Below, piece by piece: positions 6,701-11,910 of a stretch of DNA of 11,910 bases. Location: contig JAEZGT010000287.1 in assembly GCA_023416875.1 (NCBI GenBank), positions 1-11,910 of the forward strand, written 5' to 3'. Position numbers and translations under genes: made by a program. Below the pieces are notes generated by a model. That model made no database searches and was not told the origin of the DNA. It was given only the letters and a program-made list of their open reading frames with translations. How positions within the stretch are numbered: the stretch's first letter is position 1; each line of letters begins with the position of its first letter. This DNA is from Pseudomonadota bacterium. Lineage in GTDB: Bacteria; Pseudomonadota; Gammaproteobacteria; Pseudomonadales; Cellvibrionaceae.

Positions 6701-8675
6701 CGCGAGCAACGTCTATAACGGCGTCATTACGTCGTCAGAAACCTTTGCTTTCACCGGCGATTCCACCACCGCCGGCAAATTACAACGCTATCTCGATGTG
6801 GCGACCGTAACCGACGCCACTAATGTCATCAACTATGTACGCGGCAAGGAAATCAGCGGCTTCCGCAACCGCACGGTGAAATTCGACAGCACCAGTGCTG
6901 CGAAAGTCTGGCGTTTGGGCGACATTGTCAATTCCACGCCCGCCATTGTCGGTGCGCCATCTGCAGGTTACGACTCGCTTTACGGCGATGATAGTTACGC
7001 GGCCTTCCGCACCAAATACGCCAAACGCCGCAACATGGTTTACGTCGGCGCCAATGACGGTTTGTTACATGCTTTTAACGCTGGCTTTTTTGATAATGTC
7101 AACGCTAAATATACCAACACCCCAACCGGCCATAATGCTTCCGCTCCGGCTCTCGGGGCGGAAATGTGGGCTTATGCTCCCTACAATTTGTTGCCGCATT
7201 TAAAGTGGTTGACGCAAAAAAATTACGAACACGTTTATTTTGTGGACGCCAACGTAAAAGTATTTGATGCCAATATTTTTGCTTCAAAGAATAACAACGA
7301 TAAATATCCCAACGGCTGGGGCACCATTTTAGCGGTGGGCATGAGATACGGCGGCGGCGCTTATGAAGTTGATCGCGATGGCAACGCGGCCACCACGACG
7401 GACAGAACCACTCTGCGCTCGGCTTACATTTTATTTGACATTACCGACCCTGAATCCAAGCCGGAGCTTATCGCCGAGATCACTCATCCAAACATGGGAT
7501 ATACCTTGGCAGATCCGGAGATTGTCAAACGGCGCGCCCCCAATTCCAACGGCAGCTACACGTCGAATCTCGGCGCCAATGACTGGTATATGGTTTTCGG
7601 CTCCGGCCCGCAAGGCCCGGATGCCGTAAAAGAAGCCATCAGTAATGTGCCGGCAAAACTGTTTTATCTCGATTTGAAAAATGCGGTGGAAGGCAGTCCC
7701 CAATTAACCGCTGTCAACGTGGATGCCACAGATCGCAAATCGTTTGTCGGCGGCATTACCGCAAAAGATTGGAGCAAGAGCTATCGCGACGACATGATTT
7801 ATTTCGGTTTGGTCGGCGACGCCAACCGCGGCAGTTCTGTACCGTCACCCGCGCCTGCGGTTTATAAAGGCGCGCTGAAACAAGCGGTGGTAGCCGCCAG
7901 CGGCAACAGCCTTCTGGGCGCTTCGACGGTGACGTCGCTGCTCACCAATACCAACCTCGCCTTTAGCTCCGCACCTATGGCGGTGCGCGACGGTATCGGC
8001 CAGTTCTGGGTATTTACCGGAACCGGTCGTTTTCTGGTGAATCGTGATGTCGATCTGAATGATGCCAATCTTTATTTCGGGCTGAAGGTGAACGATACGT
8101 CAACGAATGCCGCCAAGCCCTGGTTGACCAATTCAGGCATTGCACTCAGCAGTCTGCGCAACGCGACCACTGATCGTATATATGTCAACGACGACGGTGA
8201 TCTTATCGTGAACACTCCAATAGGCGTCCGCACCATGACGCAATATTTTAATGATATTGCCTCCACCTCCGGCTGGTATCGCAGCCTGACGGGAACAAAA
8301 GAATCCAACTTCACCCGTTCCGCATTTTATGAGGGGACGCTGATATTCAACTCCTACATGCCCAGCCTGAATATCTGTGATATCGGCGGTCAATCACCGC
8401 AATATATCCTGGATATGTTCACCGGGCTGCCGCAGTATCGCCTGAAAAATTTATTTAAAGGTAGCGATACATTGCGGGCAGGCGAAGAGTCCTACACTGA
8501 GTTGGTTCCGGTGGGGACAGTGATTGACGGTATCGCCTCCGCGCCGGTAATCACTAGTGCTCGTGCCATCACTCAAACCAGTGACGCCGCCCTGATTACC
8601 ACGGATGTAACCCTTGCCCCAATTCCGCCAGTGCGCAAAGGCTGGCGCGAAATTCTGTCGGACGAGCTTCGCTAA
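3726..8675 (+). CDS. pilY1: Type IV pilus tip-associated adhesin/assembly factor PilY1
   Basis: PilY1 is a secreted protein found at the pilus tip and outer surface. It acts in pilus extension, adhesion and surface sensing. This one is 1649 residues, larger than the roughly 1160 of P. aeruginosa PilY1. The N-terminus (hydrophobic stretch about 10-26, then VPA) is a Sec signal peptide with likely cleavage after A28. Conserved family segments are WSGNFLNWATMTRID (from W142), AGLAYHVKANNMRPDL (about 587-602), WRLGDIVNSTP (from W1062) and the beta-propeller blade VYVGANDGLLHAFNA (1105-1119). The last two belong to the C-terminal PilC/PilY1 propeller domain. Calcium-loop-like motifs occur at 72-80 (DLDGDGLPD, canonical), 883-891 (DSNSNQTLD) and around 1216-1220 (DRDGN). 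I see no von Willebrand A MIDAS site. The middle is rich in Ser, Thr and Asn. The protein ends in a KGWREIL segment. It is the last gene of the operon, followed by a strong terminator. Confidence 0.93.
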   Translation: MVNIKLNCNIAIQGIIASAALFCLSVPAQTPNNATYNINPPLSEPAKTHPMLMLTLSGDHQVFLKAYNDFDDLDGDGLPDVTYNHNVVYKGYFNEEKCYSYDTATGVFSPAANATAPTATNITLGIRQPALSIKQYCTNSRWSGNFLNWATMTRIDIVRSVLYGGKRSTDTSTSTILERAYLPNDAHSFAKYYNGSDITSLTGLSSTNYSTNDSDQRKNGLTFCNTSLGHATQILSQTQTQTRPVMRVVRGNYSLWANGERYQCLLGGSQREYAEYQDGVFGANGNDSSVTGIHAYSTPPSSVIRDYTVRVAVCTDSSEDTIHFCRRYGTSYKPTGLLQTYGIDSDNPVLFGLMTGAITKNHTAGVLRKNAASFADEVRASDGVFLKPSSGSIVASIDALMLLDYQFAVDNNFDLSGSYANRCPKMSSPGEGVCRNWGNPFSEILAESYKYFSGRSTTATLNNSLQNERNVLSGATVATWSDSVTNVSIPACVNMNVLGINSSTNSYDHDISTSTFNSLKIGTSTDTVATWVDRVGAGELNSNKTYFVGNATGSTNGQCTPKAVSNLSSVRGVCPEAPRLTGSYAAAGLAYHVKANNMRPDLSGNTGKVFNINTLGLTLAGTQPVIRIPGTNVKIIPACENRSDEARGNCALVGFRPVYTTAGQVPNKYFVTWEDSEQGNDFDQDINSIIEYTRNGSSLSVKTTVFKVSTNNRMLLGYIISGTNADGLKLVTEANNGGTVTSTATDAYTINTTSTVTAETLEPPLYYATKWGSYINSPADDDAKFNPALDTWTEDGTTPQNYSVVTNPSTLRENMSRILVKVGKNNATGTAAPVSINSITGEGIFLQTVYQPVYVSPDGSSSTTWAGTLSALFIDRYGNIREDSNSNQTLDDTDKVIEFIKTDSRNQNTDGSSETRKIIAFNRYPYSTVTNGKDVSDPGAVESGLKMDRLKTMWSARDQLAAISDANITSQRGNSESPNSKRWILTGIDTPNASNVYNGVITSSETFAFTGDSTTAGKLQRYLDVATVTDATNVINYVRGKEISGFRNRTVKFDSTSAAKVWRLGDIVNSTPAIVGAPSAGYDSLYGDDSYAAFRTKYAKRRNMVYVGANDGLLHAFNAGFFDNVNAKYTNTPTGHNASAPALGAEMWAYAPYNLLPHLKWLTQKNYEHVYFVDANVKVFDANIFASKNNNDKYPNGWGTILAVGMRYGGGAYEVDRDGNAATTTDRTTLRSAYILFDITDPESKPELIAEITHPNMGYTLADPEIVKRRAPNSNGSYTSNLGANDWYMVFGSGPQGPDAVKEAISNVPAKLFYLDLKNAVEGSPQLTAVNVDATDRKSFVGGITAKDWSKSYRDDMIYFGLVGDANRGSSVPSPAPAVYKGALKQAVVAASGNSLLGASTVTSLLTNTNLAFSSAPMAVRDGIGQFWVFTGTGRFLVNRDVDLNDANLYFGLKVNDTSTNAAKPWLTNSGIALSSLRNATTDRIYVNDDGDLIVNTPIGVRTMTQYFNDIASTSGWYRSLTGTKESNFTRSAFYEGTLIFNSYMPSLNICDIGGQSPQYILDMFTGLPQYRLKNLFKGSDTLRAGEESYTELVPVGTVIDGIASAPVITSARAITQTSDAALITTDVTLAPIPPVRKGWREILSDELR

Positions 8676-8690
8676 AAACGCCGCTTGCTT

Positions 8691-8722
8691 ACTTGCAGAC
8701 GCTGCGGCGTCTGCAAGTTTTT
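8691..8722 (+). terminator. Rho-independent terminator after pilY1
   Basis: A perfect 12-bp stem is formed by ACTTGCAGACGC (8691-8702) and GCGTCTGCAAGT (8707-8718), with a TGCG tetraloop and a run of five T (8718-8722). It starts 15 nt after the pilY1 stop and ends 1 nt before the oxyR stop codon on the other strand. On the minus strand the stem is followed by AAGCAAGC, not T, so it should work mainly for the pilus operon. Confidence 0.9.
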
Positions 8723-8723
8723 G

Positions 8724-9626
8724 CTACTGCCGCAGATTTTCCAACGTTGCGCGGCAAACCTGTAGCAGCGCTTCTATACTGTTCATGCGCGTGTAATTGG
8801 GCCTAATAACAAACGCGATTTTTCGGTGCGGACCAGCTTCATTGAGGTGGACGGTGGACAGCTGTGGATATTGCGAAGTCAATTGCTCGATCGCCATTTC
8901 CGGAATTAACGTGGTCCCCATGCCGTTCAGCACCATCTGGATCAAAGTGTTGAGGCTTGCCGTGCCAAATCCGTGATTGGTCTGTGGCTCGGGCAATTTG
9001 CACACATCCAAAATATGCTCTTTGAGACAGTGGCCATCCTTGAGCAGCATCAGGTTGGTGCGAGCCAATTCCTTACTGGTGATCTGGTCGCGGCGGGAGA
9101 GCTTGTCCTCTTTGAGCGCCACCCAATAAAAATCCTCCGCCCAGAATTCAAACGTCAACAACCCATCGCACGCATATGGCAAGGCAATGATGGCAGTGTC
9201 CAGCTCGCCGCCGCGCACCATGTCCAACAGCACGTGGGTCTGCTCCTCCACCACCATCGGTTGGCAATCGGGATACTGCCGCTTCAGTTCGGGGAAGACT
9301 CTCGGTAATAGATAGGGTGCGATGGTGGGAATCATGCCGATGGAGATGGGATATGTCAGCGGCGATTTGAGGGTATCGGCCAGACGCTCCAGCTCTTCCA
9401 GCCGCTGCATTATGTCCCCCGCCCTCCGCAACACCTCCTCCCCTATAGGCGTCCCCAAAACCATTTTGTTATCCCGTTCGAATAACTGAACCACCAACTG
9501 CTTCTCAAGCTCGGCCAGGGAAGTACTCAGGGCGGACTGCGTGATATGGCAATGCTCTGCGGCTTTTTTAAAGTGCAAATGGCGCTGCACCGCCAACGCG
9601 TGGGCGAGCTGCTTGGTTGAAATCAT
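8724..9626 (-). CDS. oxyR: OxyR, peroxide-sensing LysR-type regulator
   Basis: This is a LysR-family transcription factor that senses hydrogen peroxide by a reversible disulfide and activates antioxidant genes. It has 300 residues from the chosen start (E. coli OxyR has 305). The N-terminal winged helix-turn-helix spans about 5-62, with FKKAAEHCHITQSALS as the HTH core. The regulatory domain follows, with the redox pair C200 and C209 in KDGHC...DVC. This is the same 9-residue spacing as E. coli C199/C208 and separates OxyR from generic LysR proteins. GMGTTLIPEMA (about 235-245) is also OxyR-like. The frame is open upstream to a TTG at 9674, but the ATG at 9626 has an AGGAGA site 6 nt before it and aligns with known OxyR N-termini. 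The gene is divergent from ahpC, the classical OxyR target, and converges with pilY1. Confidence 0.93.
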   Translation of the reverse strand: MISTKQLAHALAVQRHLHFKKAAEHCHITQSALSTSLAELEKQLVVQLFERDNKMVLGTPIGEEVLRRAGDIMQRLEELERLADTLKSPLTYPISIGMIPTIAPYLLPRVFPELKRQYPDCQPMVVEEQTHVLLDMVRGGELDTAIIALPYACDGLLTFEFWAEDFYWVALKEDKLSRRDQITSKELARTNLMLLKDGHCLKEHILDVCKLPEPQTNHGFGTASLNTLIQMVLNGMGTTLIPEMAIEQLTSQYPQLSTVHLNEAGPHRKIAFVIRPNYTRMNSIEALLQVCRATLENLRQ

Positions 9627-9632
9627 TGGCGT

Positions 9633-9638
9633 TCTCCT
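9633..9638 (-). promoter_or_regulatory. Ribosome-binding site that fixes the oxyR start
   Basis: On the minus strand this reads AGGAGA, 6 nt before the ATG at 9626-9624. It supports that start over the upstream in-frame ATG at 9653 and TTG at 9674. Confidence 0.7.
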
Positions 9639-9734
9639 GATCTCAGCAATCATCCAAAAAACTGATCGCAACAATACAATAAATCAAATTTATTAATCAT
9701 AGTAACATCTTTACACTGTCAGTACATCGAAGCT
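9639..9734. promoter_or_regulatory. Divergent oxyR / ahpC promoter region with AT-rich palindrome
   Basis: The control region between the two divergent genes must hold both promoters. It contains a perfect palindrome, AATAAAT (9678-9684) and ATTTATT (9688-9694) with a 3-nt centre, which includes the T-N11-A pattern bound by LysR-type regulators. An ATAG at 9699-9702 matches one quarter of the E. coli OxyR consensus (ATAG-N7-CTAT repeated). The other three elements at the expected 11-bp steps match poorly. Binding of OxyR here is expected from gene arrangement; the exact site is a guess. I could not assign -35 and -10 boxes with confidence. Confidence 0.5.
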
Positions 9735-9761
9735 TCAACCACATCAACCACATCAACCACA
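9735..9761 (+). repeat. Three perfect tandem copies of a 9-bp unit in the ahpC leader
   Basis: TCAACCACA occurs three times in succession (9735-9743, 9744-9752, 9753-9761), just before the ahpC ribosome-binding site. The block has no G and would be unstructured in RNA. It may keep the start region open, or it may be a slippage-prone microsatellite with no role. Confidence 0.85.
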
Positions 9762-9777
9762 ACCCAGAGGAACAGAC

Positions 9778-10341
9778 ATGGCTCTTTTAAACACCAAAAT
9801 TAAACCATTCAACGCAACAGCCTTTAAAAATGGCGAATTTATTCAGGTAACGGATCAGGACGTCGTGGGTAAATGGGCGGTTTTTTTCTTCTACCCCGCT
9901 GACTTTACCTTTGTATGCCCGACTGAGCTTGGTGACCTCGCGGACCATTACGAGGAATTCCAAAAACGTGGCGTAGAGATTTATTCCGTGTCTACCGACA
10001 CCCATTTCACCCACAAAGCTTGGCACGATTCCTCCGACACTATCGGAAAAATCAAATACACCATGATTGGCGACCCCACTGGCACCATCACCCGCAACTT
10101 TGACGTGATGCGGGAAAACCAGGGCCTGGCGGACCGCGGCACCTTCCTGGTTGACCCCGAAGGCGTCATCCAAGCAATGGAAATCACCGCAGAAGGCATA
10201 GGCCGCGATGCCCAGGATCTGCTGCGCAAAGTAAAAGCTGCGCAATATGTCGCATCGCATCCGGGTGAAGTCTGCCCCGCTGCTTGGAAAGAAGGAGAAG
10301 CCACCCTGGCGCCATCCCTCGACCTCGTTGGCAAAATCTAA
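9778..10341 (+). CDS. ahpC: AhpC, typical 2-Cys peroxiredoxin
   Basis: AhpC reduces hydrogen peroxide, organic peroxides and peroxynitrite in the cytoplasm and is re-reduced by AhpF. It is complete at 187 residues, the same length as E. coli AhpC. The peroxidatic cysteine is C47 in FYPADFTFVCPTE. The resolving cysteine is C166 in GEVCPAAW. Arg120 in DRGTF is the conserved active-site arginine. The C-terminus (EATLAPSLDLVGKI) is the bacterial AhpC1-type ending, which carries the helix linked to overoxidation sensitivity. An AGAGGA ribosome-binding site (9766-9771) lies 6 nt before the ATG. It is divergent from oxyR and followed by ahpF after 88 nt. Regulation by OxyR is inferred from context and from the known regulon in enteric bacteria. 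Confidence 0.97.
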   Translation: MALLNTKIKPFNATAFKNGEFIQVTDQDVVGKWAVFFFYPADFTFVCPTELGDLADHYEEFQKRGVEIYSVSTDTHFTHKAWHDSSDTIGKIKYTMIGDPTGTITRNFDVMRENQGLADRGTFLVDPEGVIQAMEITAEGIGRDAQDLLRKVKAAQYVASHPGEVCPAAWKEGEATLAPSLDLVGKI

Positions 10342-10365
10342 GGCCGTTTCAATTGGCAATGTCCT

Positions 10366-10387
10366 TCCGGCAACAATCGTTGCCGGA
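10366..10387 (+). repeat. Hairpin between ahpC and ahpF
   Basis: The arms TCCGGCAAC (10366-10374) and GTTGCCGGA (10379-10387) are perfect reverse complements with an AATC loop, 24 nt after the ahpC stop. Only CTTTC follows, so it is at best a weak terminator. It probably acts as a partial terminator or as a 3' stabiliser of the ahpC mRNA, giving more AhpC than AhpF. This role is inferred. Confidence 0.7.
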
Positions 10388-10429
10388 CTTTCAATCAGCT
10401 TCTGCTAATACAACAATCAGGATCCGATC

Positions 10430-11910
10430 ATGTTAACGAATGACATTTTGAATGCTTTGAAAAGTTACACCGCCAACATGCAGAAGTCGGTCACTTTTGT
10501 GTTGCAGGCTGGTGAACATCCGAAACGACAGGAGTTAGTTACATTTTTGACCGATATAGCCAGCGTCAACGCGAAAATCACGTTTATCGAACGGGATACA
10601 GCGGGCGTATTGCGCAGTCCTATCAGTTTCGCCATTGAAGCAGACGGTGTGGATACCGGCATACGTTTTTCCGGAATTCCCAGTGGTCACGAATTTAATT
10701 CCTTGGTTCTGGCGCTGCTGCAAGCCGCCGGCACGCCCATTAAATTGGACGACAACATCAAGCGACTGATCTCGGCGATCGACGAACCGATGCAATTTGA
10801 AGTGTTTGTCAGCCTGAGCTGTCACAACTGCCCTGATGTAGTCCAGGTGCTCAACCAGTTCGCGCTGGTCAACCCGAACATTCAATCCGAAATGATTGAC
10901 GGTGGACTGTTTAAAAACGTGATTGAAGCGCGGGATATTCAAGGGGTGCCCACGGTTTATCTGAACGGCGAATTGTTTGCCAGCGGCAAAGTCACCGCAG
11001 GTGAGCTGGTGCAAAAGCTGATTGATCGCAATCCGCACATCACGCAGCAAAAAGCAGCCGAGTCTCTGCCGCTGCAAGATGTGACCATCATCGGCGGTGG
11101 ACCCGCAGGCGTCAGCGCCGCGATTTACAGCGCGCGCAAAGGTTTGAAAGTCACCCTGATCGCCGACCGTATCGGTGGCCAGGTGAAAGACACCATGGAC
11201 ATTGAAAATTTGATTTCCGTGACCAAAACCACCGGGCCGCAGTTATCCGGCGCGCTACAAGCACACATGAATGAATATAACATCACCATTAAAGAGCACC
11301 TGAAAGTTGCGAAGGTGGAAAATGGCGATATCAAAACCGTGGTGCTGTCCTCCGGTGAAGCGATTGCAACCAAAACCATCATCATTGCCACAGGTGCAAA
11401 ATGGCGTGAGCTTGGCGTACCTGGTGAGAAGGAAAACATCGGCAACGGTGTGGCCTACTGCCCCCACTGCGACGGGCCATTCTTTAAAGGCAAAAATGTA
11501 GCGGTCGTCGGCGGTGGCAACTCCGGTATCGAAGCAGCGCTCGACTTGGCGGGGATTACCAATTCAGTGACGGTTTTTGAATTCAACTCGGAGCTGAAAG
11601 CCGACAAGGTTCTGGTAGACAAAGCCTACGGCAAAGACAACATCACGATCCTGAAAAATGTCGCCACCCAAGCCATATTGGCGGAAAACGGCAAGGTCTC
11701 CGCACTGAAATATATGAATCGCGACACCAAGGAAGAGCACAGTCTGAAGCTTGATGGTGTATTCGTGCAGATAGGTCTGGTGCCCAATAGCGATTTTCTC
11801 GGTGGCCTAGTCGAGCGCACCCGCTTCGGTGAAATCATCATCAACGAGCGCTGCGAGACGTCCATCAAAGGCATCTTTGCCGCCGGTGACGTAACTACCG
11901 TGCCCTACAA
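10430..11910 (+). CDS. ahpF: AhpF, alkyl hydroperoxide reductase flavoprotein, 3' end cut by the window
   Basis: AhpF passes electrons from NADH through FAD and two CxxC centres to AhpC. The frame is open from ATG 10430 to the window edge: 493 complete codons of about 520 expected, so only the last few tens of residues are missing. The N-terminal double-thioredoxin domain carries C131-H-N-C134 (SCHNCPDV), the site that reduces AhpC. Next come the FAD dinucleotide fold IIGGGPAG (G222-G227), the thioredoxin-reductase-like redox centre YCPHCDG (C344/C347), and the pyridine-nucleotide fold VAVVGGGNSG (about 358-367). The last FAD-binding segment, GIFAAGDVTTVPY, is at the edge. Spacing of both CxxC pairs agrees with E. 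coli AhpF (129/132 and 345/348). An AGGAT ribosome-binding site (10419-10423) lies 6 nt before the start. It is probably co-transcribed with ahpC. Confidence 0.96.
   Translation, partial: MLTNDILNALKSYTANMQKSVTFVLQAGEHPKRQELVTFLTDIASVNAKITFIERDTAGVLRSPISFAIEADGVDTGIRFSGIPSGHEFNSLVLALLQAAGTPIKLDDNIKRLISAIDEPMQFEVFVSLSCHNCPDVVQVLNQFALVNPNIQSEMIDGGLFKNVIEARDIQGVPTVYLNGELFASGKVTAGELVQKLIDRNPHITQQKAAESLPLQDVTIIGGGPAGVSAAIYSARKGLKVTLIADRIGGQVKDTMDIENLISVTKTTGPQLSGALQAHMNEYNITIKEHLKVAKVENGDIKTVVLSSGEAIATKTIIIATGAKWRELGVPGEKENIGNGVAYCPHCDGPFFKGKNVAVVGGGNSGIEAALDLAGITNSVTVFEFNSELKADKVLVDKAYGKDNITILKNVATQAILAENGKVSALKYMNRDTKEEHSLKLDGVFVQIGLVPNSDFLGGLVERTRFGEIIINERCETSIKGIFAAGDVTTVPY

Noticed and set aside
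9627..9674. Longer OxyR with 16 extra N-terminal residues from TTG 9674.
   Set aside because: The ATG at 9626 has a good ribosome-binding site and matches known OxyR N-termini; the extension would run into the promoter region.
9787..10359. 190-codon minus-strand frame opposite ahpC.
   Set aside because: It is the antisense shadow of a highly conserved gene, with no recognisable product.
10535..11077. 180-codon minus-strand frame opposite ahpF.
   Set aside because: The plus strand encodes AhpF with all expected motifs; the antisense frame has none.
1..11910. CRISPR arrays, insertion sequences, tRNA or rRNA genes, phage or defence genes.
   Set aside because: No spaced direct repeats of suitable length, no transposase-like product and no tRNA cloverleaf were seen. 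All long genes belong to well-known chromosomal families.

Overview
The window looks like ordinary chromosome of a gammaproteobacterium with roughly balanced base composition. The evidence is the gene content: a YegD-type Hsp70, a type IV pilus minor-pilin operon ending in pilY1, and a divergent oxyR / ahpC-ahpF pair of enterobacterial/pseudomonad type. A marine or soil group such as the Cellvibrionales is plausible, but nothing here proves it.

Layout. Bases 1-903 are the C-terminal two thirds of a YegD-like chaperone, cut by the left edge. Bases 904-1451 hold no convincing gene; they contain two perfect inverted repeats, one of them close upstream of the pilus operon. Bases 1452-8675 are a tightly packed plus-strand operon pilV-pilW-pilX-pilY1 (gaps of 1, 10 and 10 nt), closed by a strong Rho-independent terminator at 8691-8722. 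The minus-strand gene 8724-9626 is oxyR, converging on pilY1 and diverging from ahpC. Bases 9778-10341 are ahpC, and 10430 to the right edge is ahpF, cut by the window just before its C-terminus.

How the genes work together. PilV, PilW and PilX are minor pilins that prime assembly of the type IV pilus, and PilY1 is the large secreted tip-associated protein that they carry. The cluster lacks a neighbouring fimT/fimU-type gene in front and pilE behind, so those must lie elsewhere or be absent. OxyR carries the two redox cysteines at the classical spacing. It probably senses peroxide and activates ahpC-ahpF, which encode the peroxiredoxin and its flavoprotein reductase.

I found no previously undescribed system. 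The points most worth a second look are regulatory and small-scale: a 9-bp hairpin upstream of pilV, an unusual prepilin cleavage site in PilV, calcium-loop-like motifs in both PilW and PilY1, three perfect 9-bp tandem repeats in the ahpC leader, and a hairpin between ahpC and ahpF.
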